This document shows, in pieces, positions 22,231 through 33,709 of a stretch of DNA of 64,000 nt (position 1 is its first letter; the number at the start of each line of letters is the position of its first letter). The notes below the pieces were generated by a model. The model searched no databases, was not told the origin of the DNA, and was given only the letters and a program-made list of their open reading frames with translations. The position numbers and the translations under genes are program-made. This DNA is from Rhexocercosporidium sp. MPI-PUGE-AT-0058 (taxonomy: Eukaryota > Ascomycota > Leotiomycetes > Helotiales). Location: contig JAGTJL010000041.1 of the NCBI GenBank assembly GCA_020746875.1, forward strand, positions 1 to 64,000, given 5' to 3'.

Positions 22231-23460
22231 GTTATGCCTCTTAAAGCTTTTAAAGTAACGACTGCGCGTATTAATAATTAAATTGCAACTTATTAAGTAA
22301 GTTCTTTTTTAATTTAATTTTTTGACTTTATTTTTAAGTAATCTTAGCACCGTTAAATTACTTGCTAATAATTATATTATAAGATTTTGAAAATGAGTTT
22401 AATAATTAAAAAGTGTTTAGTAATGAGTTAATTAATGATTTTATTAATAATTCTCCTCTTACTTATTCAGTCGTTAAAATAAATCCTAAAGATAATTTAT
22501 AATATTTTTTTTATATAAAGATAAAAATACGCTTATTAATAACTTTAATAATAAGTTAATTCTCCTTTAATCTTCTCGTATTAAGTTAAGCTCGGCATTT
22601 AAGAAGACTCCTACGCGTTTTTTTTAATGCTTTATTATTATTAATTACATTAAGTAAAAGCGTTATTATATTAAATAAAAATAGCTTTTAATATACTCCT
22701 TTTATTTCGCGCGTTTTACGTCTTAATTTAACTCCTTTTCTTGCCCCTCCTCTTGCTTTTAAGACTCGCATTTGTTTTTTATTAACTTTAAAAAAGTGTA
22801 AGTCGTCTCGCACTTTATTTAAGCCTCGCTCTTTTATTAAGCGCGCTTAAAGTATATATATATTATTTTAAAGCTTACTTTTTATTAATAACTCATTTTA
22901 TTTATATTAATTAAGATTTAAAAAAGGAGTTTATAGATTTATATTTATTATATATTTACGCTATTATTCGTGGCCGTAATAATTATAAACATTACTTTAT
23001 TAATACTTTCGCTATTAAAAGTCGATGCTATAATTGTACCTCCGGTTATAAATATAATTCCGCTATAAGAAATATATTTAAATATAATAAAAGATTAATT
23101 ATAGTTATAGACTTTAATAATAAAAAGATATAATAATTATATTATAATTAATTAAGTATTTCACTAACCGATTCACAAAGTATTAAGAAATATAAAACTA
23201 CTTTAAAAGCCTTAATAAAAGACTTAACGAGTAATAAGAAGTTTAATAAAAATATAAAGTTAAATCTTTTAATACGCTCTTAAAAATTAAGTTTAAAGCG
23301 TAATAAAAAGGATAATTTTAATAATAATATTAGTGTTAATATAAAATCTTTAGTAAAATTTAATAATTTTATATAAGGTTTAAAGAAGTTCGCGAAAGTT
23401 TTAAAGATAATAACTATTCGTTAATTTAAGCTTAAAGTGGATTTTTTTACGCTTTTAATG
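22231..23460 (+). pseudogene. antisense Cys-containing ORF relict in Copia-C 3' region
   Basis: Unrecognised coding relict opposite in sense to the host element. It opens at ATG 22231 (MPLKAFKVTTARINN, then stops at presumed Gln/Arg codons). Around 23010-23060 the frame gives SRCYNCTSGYKYN, resembling TYCFTYSSGYKCV of the Copia-B antisense relict. A long basic Lys/Asn-rich stretch follows (KYKTTLKALIKDLTSN, FIQGLKKFAKVLK with a stop at Q, to about 23460). Order Cys motif then basic tail is the same as in Copia-B, and so is the position between RNase H and 3' LTR. Confidence 0.4.
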
Positions 23461-23471
23461 GATTATTTATG

Positions 23472-23583
23472 GGCTCGGACTGAATTTAAACGGGATTTGC
23501 TTAGGCTCGGACTGAATTTAAATAAACTTTACTTAAGCTTAAATTAAATTTAAGTAGACTTTATTTAAACTCGGGCTGGATTT
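23472..23583. repeat. 32-bp tandem repeat, 3.5 units
   Basis: Units start at 23472, 23504, 23536 and 23568 (exact 32-bp spacing). The first two read GGCTCGGACTGAATTTAAA; the third is the RIP-like version AGCTTAAATTAAATTTAAG; the fourth is partial (AACTCGGGCTGGATTT). Lies just 3' of the antisense relict. Confidence 0.85.
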
Positions 23584-24289
23584 CGCGTTTGTTTTCGGCG
23601 TTTTTAAAGCGTAAATACTTAAAATATTAAATTAAAAAAGTTTTATAAATAAAAGATTATATAGAAATTTTCTTAATATATTTATAATAAATATATTTAA
23701 AGCTCTTTAACTTAAGATTAATAATTATTAAAGTTTAAAAGTGCTTTAAAAAGCTCGAATTTTTAACGAAATAAATTCTTTATAAGCTTATTAATAGGCA
23801 TATTAGCGGTTAGAAAATATGTTATTTTAAATAATTTACGACTATATTTTTACTTAAGCCATATGTTTTAAATATTTATATAGTAAAGCTTAATAGTAAT
23901 CCTTTTAGTATTATTTATAATTAGTTTAATTGTTTATTAATTATTATAAAGGATTTCTTAAGTTTTATTAACATTAAGAGCTAAGTCCTAAAAGAATCGT
24001 TAAAAAGCTATGGCTTCTTTTTTAATATACTTTAATATTAATAGTTTTGTTTTAATAGTCGACGTAATAATTGTGGATTGCTTTAATATTTTTTAAATTA
24101 CTAACCCGCCGAATAATAAGATTATATAACCTTAAGATAACTTTTGAGTTTTAACGTCATTTATAAATAATATATTTAAAGTAATATAAAGTATTTTCTT
24201 TTGACTACTTTTATATATAATGCCTAAAAAGCGCGTATTAAATAAGTAGCGAATAAGTTAATATATAACTATGAAATGTTTTAGACTAG

Positions 24290-26815
24290 AATTTGTCGCG
24301 AATTATAAGAGTTAGGCGATTGTAAAAGCTACGTTTAGTTTTATAACAATTATTATATATAATATCGACTTAACTTTTTTTTAATAAGCTTTAATATATT
24401 TTTTTAAAGCTTGTCCTTTATATTTAATAAAATTAATTTAAGAAAGCGGTGTCGTAGGACACCTCTTATTAACTTGTTTAAACTTTTAAATAATCTTTTT
24501 AATATATTAGCTATAAATTAAAGAAATAGTCTTACGCTTTTTGTTGCGTATTATTTTAATTCTTAGGAATTATGTAATATTTTTAAGATTATGTATATTG
24601 TACGCTTAATTTAGTCGCTTAATAAAATCCTGTTTAAGCTTTAAGTCGTCTTAATAATAAAGCACTTAAATGTTATTTACGTAAAAGAGAATAAGGATTT
24701 TATAAGTAAAGTCTATAAATATATACGGTTTCTTTAAGTATAGAATTAACTTTAAATCTGTTAACGTTTTATTAATATACTTATATTATAAGTACGGAGA
24801 ATTACGCATTTCGTAAAAAGCGCGATTAACTCGTAATATATATTTAGGCTTATTAAAACTTAAAGGGAATTTATAATATATAATTTCGCCGTTTATATTT
24901 TAAAAAGCGTTAATAAACGCATTAATTACGTTAAAGCATTTAACTTCTAAGTTAAAATGAGCTGCGAGCGCTATAGCGATTTAAAAGGATTTAATTAAGA
25001 GCGTGTTAACGTATATAAAAATAATTATTAATTTACTTTAGAAATTACTTTATATAATAATTTAGGATTTATATTTTAAAATATATTCTTTTAGATTTAG
25101 CTTATATTTAAAGACTTATATAAACAGGACAAGTGTTAATATAATGTTTAAATTAAACATTTCTAAGGTCTAGTAACTTTATTTATTTATTATTTCTATT
25201 TTTAGGCTTATATCTTTTTTAAATTATTCTTTTATTAAGTAATTCTTAAAATTACTTTATTATTTTAATTTAAGTAAAAGATTTTAAACTTTAATTTTTA
25301 AAAGTAAAATTTTCCCTTTTAATAATTAGCGGCTTAATTATATTAGTATTATAATTATATAATATATAATCTTCGTTAAATCTCGAAGATTATCTTACTC
25401 TTTTAATAATATATATTAATTAAATATAAGCCCTTAAAGCATTTAATCGATTTCGAACCGAAGATTATTATATTAATTAAGGATTTAATTACCCCTGAGA
25501 TTAGGCTTACCCCCGAGCTTAAGGTTGCCTTTATTAAGGCGTGTTTATTTAAGGATAGCTATAAGTATTATAAATACTTTATTATTTTAATCTTTTTATA
25601 ATCTTCTTCTTTTTCTTTTACTTTTAATTAACTTTTTTGCTTTTATTAAGCTTTTAGTAAATATATTTAATTTTAATTAAGTTTCTTTTATTATAATCTG
25701 AAAGCGTGTTATTCTTATTTATTTTACTTTCGTCGTCCGAGCACTTTATGCTTTAATTTAGGAATATAATATTAAAATTATTACTAAAGACTCCTCTTAT
25801 AATTAAGGTCTCGATGGTATTTAAATCTCGATGCGTGATAATCGAGGCGGATCTCGCGCTTAATTCTATAATACGTTTAAATCTCGATTAATAAATTATA
25901 TATTCTTACTTAAATCGAATGCCTTTAAGTCCTACTTTATACTTAAAGTAGACTCTTAGTTTAACGTATTCTCTTTTAATTTTTTATTTTATTTAAGAAG
26001 GCCTTTTAAAATAAGAGTATATTCCGGAGTTAAAAGTTTATTTATTATATTTAAGTTATTAATATATTCTTTTACCTTTAAGTTTTAACTTTTAGAGCTT
26101 TTAATTAATCTTTAAATTCGTTTAATATATAATTAAAATAAGTCTTCGCCTAAGAGATTTATATTATTTTTTTTAATAGTCATATTTTTAATAATATTCT
26201 TAATAATTTCAGCTTAGTTTATAATAGACTTATCTTCCTCGATAAGATCGCAAATAGACTAGGCTTTTTAAATCGTAATTTTTACTTTTTTACTTAAGGT
26301 AATATAAAAGCTATTTTCGTTAAAGCGCACGTTACGCGTGATAATTATTTTATTAAGACGTAATACTTAGATTTTATAAATATTAAAAGCGTGAAAACCT
26401 ATAAAATATTTAATATACGCCCGCGTAATTGTTTTAAACGCTTTTTTGTCTTGTTTTTTAACTCTTTTTATTATTAATAAGTACGCTTTATAATTATATA
26501 TATAAATCTTATTTTAGTTTAGTTTGAAATCTATAATAAGTCTTGTAATGAGCGTTAGGTTATATCACCGAAAATAGTTTTAAAACTATTTGTCGTTAAC
26601 TTTAATAGGTGACAGTTAGTCATTTACTTGCCTTAGGCTTTTATTATATAAATAGATTCCTACGAGTGTATATTTAATACTTAGATTTGCGGGGAAATTA
26701 ATTAATAGTTTTATTTTAATGCCTTTATTAATTGCTTTTTAACTAGCTCGTTCGGCTCCGCCATTTGGCTTATGAGTTGCCGTTAGTAAGAGCTTGAGGT
26801 CAATTCCGAGCTTAT
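24290..26815 (-). pseudogene. Copia-C integrase and reverse transcriptase relict
   Basis: Minus-strand pol remnant. Integrase C-terminal region (about 26300-26500): YIKYFIGFHAFNIYKIQ, then VRFNENSFY, matching IGYLVGYDSTNIYRIW...V-FNE of fungal Copia. RT (about 24600-25050): IALAAHFNLEVKCFNVINAF (family D-xNAFLNA; Asp now Asn), NRAFYEMRNSPYLWYKYI, and LFYVNNI at about 24671-24691 (family YVDD; both Asp now Asn). These are G-to-A changes on the coding strand, as RIP gives. Homologous to 54610-56990. Confidence 0.85.
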
Positions 26816-27901
26816 GTATATATAACTTCTCACAGAACCCTTTAAGTTCTATACCTTAATATTCTAAGAATATCAACCCTTTCCTTTGCAACTGTTTGTC
26901 GTCACAGATTTTAAATTAATTAAGTAGATTCTTAAGTAATATTTAATCAGCTTACTTTTTCGTTAAGCAAATCTAATTAAGAAACTTTTCGGAAAAGATT
27001 CAGGATCTTAAATCTCGGGCGACTCGATAAGACTTCTTATATATTCGGCATTATGAAATATCTTTTATAAATTTGAATTTACATTATCGAAGATGAATTC
27101 GGACCTCCCAGTGAAGTATTATTTAAATTATACGCGAGCTATCAACGTGAGCAAAATTAATCATATAAATCAATTAATATTTGATTAATTTAATTTGATT
27201 TGATTTTGATTAATTGAAATTTTACTTAATTTGACTTGATTTTAATTAATTAAATCTAGATTAATCTAGATTGATTTGATTAATGACTTTTTTCTTTAGA
27301 TATTTATATATAATATAAGAATACATTAAATAAGCGAGTATTTTAATAAATAATAAAGGAATTAAAGAATAATCAACTTATAAACTACTTGATTAAATAA
27401 ATAACAAGTAGAAATCTGTTGAATTCTTTAGATTAGTATTTAGAATTTGCTGACAAATACAACACTTGCTTATAAATAAGCTTTCTTTTAACAAAGCCTT
27501 TTGCTTTTCGATCTTAAAATAGACTATATTATTACTAAGTTATTAATAAGGCTTACTAATCCAATATTAGTTATTAATTAAGTGTTATAAAGCAAACTGT
27601 GCTAAATATTAATAAAAGTACTAATAACCGTGAAATATCTCCTATTAATTAAGAATTAAATAAAGCAGAGTCCGGCCGGCAGACGGAGCTAGTATAACCT
27701 TCATATGTATATTAGTGCTAAGTGATAGTTAATAAAACTATTAACTCTTAACCTAACCTTTTATACTTCAAAACTATAGGGCTCCAAGATTATTGTATCC
27801 ATAGGAGGTCTTTGAAGTCAATTGATATTTACGTCCACTTTCATCTTCGTCTGACACACCGAAGAATCGAATCGTCCTCGATGAAATTGGAATCTTCACC
27901 T
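26816..27901. other. AT-rich spacer with TTGATT-rich low complexity
   Basis: No gene. 27150-27290 is a low-complexity run of TTGATT, TTAATT and TCTAGATTAA words. 26820-27120 is less decayed but I recognise no frame. A transition to balanced GC occurs near 27660-27760, upstream of the gene 2 3' end. Confidence 0.5.
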
Positions 27902-30900
27902 TTATTTGACATCAACTAGTTTGCTCACCTTCTTTACTGTCTTATTTATCCCCCGAAGAGTAGCAATCCAGCTGATCCGTTTCTCGTACCATTTAGTATC
28001 GACGATCCCCTCCTTCTGATGCTTCAAATGCTCATGCTCGACCCAAGCAGCGTATGTGACAGTATCAACCGTCTCACTCTCTCTTGCCTTGATAACACGA
28101 TCTAACGGAGGCGCTTTAGGTCTTTGCCACACGAATTCGTCACGCCAGGAATCAATCTCATAATGATGACTAATGCTAACCTAGTTTATAACAATTAATT
28201 TTTCTTTCATCAATTCCGTTCTATGAAGCTTTGGTGTACTTACTGAGATATCCAGAGGGGTGTAACTCTTTTTCATTGTCAAGGAATGTTGGAAGATTGC
28301 ACCGAGCAGTTCTGGATCAAAATCGATAGGAAGTGTCCTCTCAATCGCTTGCATCTCTTTCTCCAGTTCGTCTATCAACTCCGCTTCCTCGTCATGTATC
28401 TCTTTAATTTCGTCCTCCTCGATGTGCCTTTCGCCCAAGTAATTGTAGCCATAGTGCCGATGGCAAGTGTGCGTCAACTCCAATTCATGAAACTTGGCCA
28501 GCCGTAGCACATCCAACAGGCATTGCTCCGCCGCCTTATGCCCTTTGACTTCTCTCACAATATCGACGTATTCAAGAATCCAGATACCTTCTCGGTTATT
28601 AAGGTACGAATCAAAAGTTCCTCGAAGCGCGAGATGAGACGGAGTGCACCCGGATCGTCCTTGCGAGCAAGCACAGTCACATTTATCTCCCAAGAATGGA
28701 TCTGCTTCATTGTTGAGAAGAACGCGCATGGAGTGGAGAACATCAGTCCGCTTGTTATATATCCAGTCATTATCACTTTGCTCGCTTCCATAGAGGTGGA
28801 GACCCCAATGAAGCTGTTGAGTAACCACATGCAGAGATGTGTGTCCGTCCTTGTCCTGGTGGTTAACGAGACTCCCACCTTGAAGGAGTAGTTTCATGAT
28901 GCCGGGGTCTGGAGAATGACCCTTTCTAGATAATGAGATAAGAGCGTGTGCGCCGTCTCCATCTTGATGGTTGAAGGACCTAAATCCATGGGAAATAAGA
29001 GCTTCAAGGCAAGCTTTGTCCCAGATATCATGAGCAAGCGTTCTTGTCGAGAGATTGCAGTTCCCAGTCTGATATACAATATTGGCATCTGCGCCTATGT
29101 CAAGAAGTGCTTGAAAATGGCCCGCGTCTTTATACCATGTAGGGCCATCGTTAACCAGGAGTATGACGGCTAGTGTCGACCAATACCGGCTGACATGTTT
29201 CGGGATCTCAGAATCCTCGTGAATATGACGTAGAACGTCGACAACCGTAGTCCAGTGGCGTCTTTCTCTAGCATATACTAGGAAGTTACCTTTTAGATGA
29301 TGATCCTTTAGGTACGGATCTGCTCCCATATCCAGTAAACGTATCGCTACAGGAGAATTACCCATTGCAACTGCGTACATGAGTGGCGTAGTACCATGCC
29401 GATCTCTGCTGTTGACATCTGCTCCAGCTTCCAACAGTATCTCCAGGTGCTGCGGACGAAAGACGGCGAGATGCAGTGCAGACTGCCCAAGAAGATTGTC
29501 TTGGTCCTTAACGAGGAGTTCCTTCGTTGCGAGTCGTTTCACCTTCTCGCCTGATCCAGTGAGAATTGCTTCTAAGAGGGGGTTCATTCCAGCGAATCCT
29601 GGAGAAATATTAGATAATTCTCGAAAATGCTGAGCAGGAGTCTCACCTGGACAGTTTTCCAAGTTCTTCGAGATCCAATCAACGAAAAATGGATCCGGTG
29701 TTATGTTTAATGCCAACCAACCTGGTGAGCACGGAAGGGGCCACATAGCGAAAGAAGGCGCTTCAATCTCGGAAACATCAAATCCAGACCGTATAAGTTC
29801 TTCAAGTAATACCATGTGTGGTCCCTCTCCAATCCAATTGACGGAACGATAAAGTAAGCTGAGTTTGTGTCAAATACAATTCACACTGATTCAAATATGG
29901 CCGAGCCTACCGACCTCTTTGTATTGATCTGAGTCCCTAATTCAACTAACATATCGAACATTGAGAATTGGATGTCTCTTTTGCCGATACACCATGGAGC
30001 GTATAAAAGCTTCTATCACTAGTAAGCAACTTCTCGAATCAAGTTACACAAAAAACATACTTCTAGCCAAGTATTCCCATCAGGATCGACATCTTTTGGC
30101 GAAGCCTTCCCTAAATCAAAGAGCTCGATGAGATCCCTTTTTACTTCAGGCCAATCTTTTCCATCCATATGCTGTGCGTCATAAAGCAATTTGAAGCCCG
30201 GAGACGTACGGCGAACAACGCGCGGAAAATCGAGGTTAGAGCGAAAGGAAAGAGTTGTGTGCAACTGTTGCGAGCCAAGGACGAAAGTCAAACTGAGGCT
30301 TCCTGCCAATGGAATCCCTATTTGAGTCAAACTGAACCATAGGTTTGCGTTTTTGGAGTTCCTGCAAGATGCTTTGTTGCATCTGTTCCAAGATGAGAAC
30401 TCAAGTCTCATCCAAGATCGGGCTTGAATGGTTGTGGTATCGTGGCAGGCACAGCAACACCTCTCAACAGCACACAGTCTTGCATGATAGAGTTGGGTCC
30501 TGTTGTTCAAGGATAACTTCTTCTTCGACTTGACCAATGGAAATTCGGCCTCGTCCAGGGGTGCTATAGATGTAAAAGACGAAAGTATTACATGTATTTG
30601 CTCGGTCGTGGTAAGTAGTTCGTGGGACAGCATACTATGAATAGTTAGAGTCAGACCCTAGCACAGAGATGAGTTAAAAACGAGCGGAAATATACGTCTG
30701 ATACGAAGAAGCTGCCAATGCAAGATTGCTTTTCGCTGACTCCAGTTTTTCCTTCAATTCTTTGATCTCTTTTTTTTTGAAGACAGCCTGGAGTAAATGC
30801 TTCGGTCGTAACTTGTTTTGCGTGTTCAGAGGTAGAACAGCTCTCGCTGCAAGCTTTTCTAATGCAGATGCGGCTGCTTGACAGTTCTCGAGGCTCGCTT

Positions 30901-31117
30901 GCAAGGAGCTGCACGCTTCAGGAGAGGCATAACTTAGGTCAAAGCTGCGTACTTGAGATAGTATTAGTTCGATCGTTGCTATCTCCTTGAGTGTAGACCG
31001 CAAGTCCTCAGGCACATTTTTCATGGATCTGTAGAGGTTCTGTAGCTCATTAATGCAGCTCACCAGCTGCCCAACCATCTGGAGAGCACCGACGGTCGCG
31101 CCGAAAACGTCGGCCAT
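27902..31117 (-). CDS. ankyrin-repeat protein with STAND-type N-terminal domain (gene 2)
   Basis: Predicted exons 31117-30696, 30634-30061, 30012-29915, 29858-28244, 28180-27902, joining in frame to 995 aa. Introns are 61, 48, 56 and 63 bp; intron 1 ends with CTAAC...CATAG; intron 3 uses the weak donor GTCGGT. Residues 1-140 (MADVFGATVGALQMVGQLVS...) resemble the helical N-terminal domain of fungal STAND/NLR proteins. A Cys-containing middle (about 175-210) leads to SPGFKLLYDAQ and DPDGNTWLE (about 280-332), typical of a large fungal ankyrin family. Ankyrin repeats at about 485-550 and 670-720. An acidic Glu/Asp-rich helix lies at about 825-860. No NACHT NTPase is present. Probably cytoplasmic ligand binding; function unknown. 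ATG 31117 chosen because MADVF is the family start; 46 upstream codons lack family features. Confidence 0.85.
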
Positions 31118-32024
31118 TTGAGTATATTGTCGAAGAAAATGCTCCCAGATTGTTTGAATTTCATGTTCTTGGAGGCAGTATGAGATTGAAGGGAGGAAGA
31201 GATTCGGGCTCAGAGAAGTAAGGCTACAGAAGGTCAGCAGATGCCACTTCAGCAAGCGCTTCGCCTACCGCACCAACACCTTACGGGTTCATTGTTGTTT
31301 GGTTCGGTAGCCCCTTCGAGGCTGATTCAACCTGTTGACTGGAGGAGGGCACAACTGCTGTGCCGCAATTCTGCATGAATGAAACCGGCAAGGCAGATAT
31401 CGCATGGCTGAGAGATTTTGCTTTGCATGGCTACAAAGCGAGTCCATTATGCTGACTCCCATCCAATTCTTTAACCTAAAGGGGTACGCCGTAGAATCAG
31501 GGCGCAGATTCACAATTGCGCACGTATTACTAATCTAAATATTATTAAAAAAAAATTCTTAGAATCGTGGCATTACGCGCTATCGAACGCACTAATTCTT
31601 ATAAGTGTATAATAATAAACGCTAGCGATGCACGCTTTTGAAAAAAGTGCGGAAAAGCGGGCAAGGGGATAATATCAAAGCGCGCCGAGCCTTAATACCT
31701 CTAAATAATCGTCAAAAATCAATCCTACGCTAGCGCACTTTTATAAGACCTATTTTATAAAAGTTAATGCAGGATTCCGGGGATATATTTCTTTTAATTA
31801 TTACTCGTAATTTTGTTCGACTTTTATTAATACCGAAAATTACTTAGAATCGATATCCGGCGTTAACCTCGATTTAGTAATTTTTAAACGTTACCGAATT
31901 ATATAGTTTTAATATCGTTGAAATTAGCGGAATTAGGGCTTTTCAACGTATATCTCGCTTAAAAGAGTTATAAGACGGACGCTAGCAAACCCCCAGTTGG
32001 AATCGGTGCGTAAAATAAGTTAAA
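31118..32024. other. gene 2 promoter side grading into AT-rich DNA
   Basis: 31118-31520 is balanced GC and probably carries the gene 2 promoter; short frames there show no domain. From about 31530 the sequence becomes strongly AT-rich without a recognisable frame. Confidence 0.5.
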
Positions 32025-32520
32025 ATCGATACGCATATAAGAGTCTTCTTATAAAAATTAGCCAAATTTAAGCGAAATGAACGTAATAAATATTTTAAAT
32101 TAGTTTATAAATTTATAGCGTAAAAATATAATTATAAAAGTTAATTTTAAATTTTTTTATTTTATATAGATTAATTAAACGATTTTTAAAGTCGGAATCG
32201 GTACGCATATAAGAGTCTTCTTATAAAGATTAGTCGAAATTAAGCCAAATAAAGCGAATAAGTATTTTTAATTAGTATTGTAATTCTTAGCGTATAAATG
32301 TAGTTATAAAAGCTAAATTTAATTTCTTTTTTATTTATATGTTTAATTTTAAATTTTTTACAATCGGAATTTAAGCGTATTTAAAGATTTTCTTATAAAA
32401 TCTAGCCGAATTTAAGCGAGTTAAAGTTAATGAACATATGTAACTAGATTTTTGGTTTTTAGCGTAAAAATATAATAAAGATTTAATATAAATTTTGTTT
32501 TTTTTAAATATATATATATA
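32025..32520. repeat. roughly 170-bp tandem repeat, three diverged units
   Basis: Units begin near 32025, 32197 and 32363. Each opens with ATCGRTACGCATATAAGAG (third unit RIP-diverged), then CTTCTTATAAA.ATTAGCC, AATTTAAGCGA, and about 100 bp later TAGCGTAAAAATATAAT. Spacing is 172 and 166 bp. No coding capacity. Confidence 0.75.
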
Positions 32521-32549
32521 TTTACGATTTTAATATATAAAGTCGATAT

Positions 32550-32870
32550 TGAAAAGAAGAGATTTAGTATAAATGATGATTTTATTATACGGGGGATTTC
32601 TAGGGTTATATAAATACTCTAACTAATCAAGTGTATATTCGCTTATATAGCTTAATTAAGTATTTACTTACGAGTTTACGAGTTAGCGTAATCGCTTACC
32701 GGAAACCAGAGCTTCCGAAAGCTACTGTTTTAGCCCTGAATTTACCGGAAGCTTAAAGCTTCCGAGGTTCAAAGCACGGAAGCCGGAGCTTTATGCGAAG
32801 CTGGAGCTTTATGCAAAGGAAGTTGAGTTATGGAAAAGTATGCTTTATACCGAATACGGTAATTTAAGCT
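32550..32870. repeat. repeat family X, copy 2
   Basis: Same orientation as 4490-4860. Shares GAGATTTAGTATAAATGAT (variant), CTACTGTTTTAGCCCTGAAT, GGAAGCTTAAAGCTTCCGAG and GCTTTATGCGAAGC, and differs by indels and transitions. Confidence 0.7.
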
Positions 32871-33272
32871 ATATGCTTAATATTATCTTATAATTACTTT
32901 ATAAATAAAAACTTAAAAAATAATTATTTATAAGAGTTAATTAATATTAAGATAAGAGGATTAATATAAGTAAGGGGAGGATATTTTAAAAGAGGAAGTG
33001 ACTAATAAGAGAAATATTAAAGTAACGTGATTATCTTAACAAAAAATATAAGTATAAACTAAAATTTAATCAAAGATTATATTACAGTTTATTCTTAAAG
33101 TATATATAATAACTGAGAGTTATATATATAAAAAATATAAAATAATAAGTAGTTTTTAAAATAACGAACGATTTTTAATAAAATAATAAAAGTTATTACG
33201 CTAAACTTTATTTATTAATAAAATTAATAAAAATTATTTATTATATATATTTTTGGTTATTATATAAGGACT
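32871..33272. other. AT-rich spacer, nothing recognised
   Basis: Very AT-rich and low complexity. No frame or repeat assigned. Confidence 0.5.
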
Positions 33273-33709
33273 ACTAATAGTCAGTGCGCCTCTTGTAATT
33301 CTGCGAGCTCTCGCTTACAGTCAGGGAATTCAAGTATTACAGGAAAGCAAGTATCACAGCTCATTTTTGCCCGCAAAAATTACTTAAATTTCCATTTATT
33401 TGAACTTTTACGACGTATAACTTTATTAATTAAATAAATATAATAATAAAAAGTGGATGCATCGAAGAGGATAATTAAAAACTATTAAAATATTAACTTT
33501 TATTTTTTTAATTTATAATAATATATACTTAATATTTTAAAAAAGAAGCTTTTACGTTTGAATTCTAATACTAAACTTTCGTACGGCCGCATATTAGTCA
33601 GGCTTTCTTAACAAAAAACGAGCTGTGACACTTGCTTTCCTGTGACACTTGAATTCCCTGACTGTAAGCGAGAGCTCGCAGAATTACAGGAGGTGCACTG
33701 ACTATTAGT
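33273..33709. mobile_element. 437-bp MITE with 90-bp terminal inverted repeats
   Basis: The left arm 33273-33362 (ACTAATAGTCAGTGCGCCTC... to ...CACAGCTC) is the inverted complement of 33620-33709 with only a few transitions. Central shared blocks: TGTAATTCTGCGAGCTCTCG and CTTACAGTCAGGGAATTCAA. The 257-bp core is AT-rich and non-coding. No clear target duplication at the edges. Superfamily unknown; long arms without coding content suggest a fold-back or MITE element. Confidence 0.85.

Larger units (their letters stand above)
21460..26815 (-). mobile_element. Copia-C copy 1, 3' and pol region
   Basis: Minus-strand Copia element body. Integrase and RT relicts occupy 26815-24290, RNase H lies towards 23640, and a long 3' extension runs to the LTR at 21459. 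The 5' part (gag and 5' LTR) is lost: homology with the second copy (54610-56990) stops at about 26815/56990. Very AT-rich, with stops throughout. Confidence 0.75.

Noticed and set aside
27150..27290. Possible promoter or matrix-attachment element in the TTGATT-rich run
   Set aside because: Simple low-complexity AT sequence; nothing ties it to a neighbouring gene start, since gene 2 ends here and does not begin.
30345..30914. Small frames overlapping gene 2 exons 1 and 2
   Set aside because: They conflict with the reconstructed splicing that joins all five exons in frame; no independent evidence.
32025..32520. CRISPR-like array
   Set aside because: Three long diverged tandem units, no unique spacers, and a eukaryotic context.
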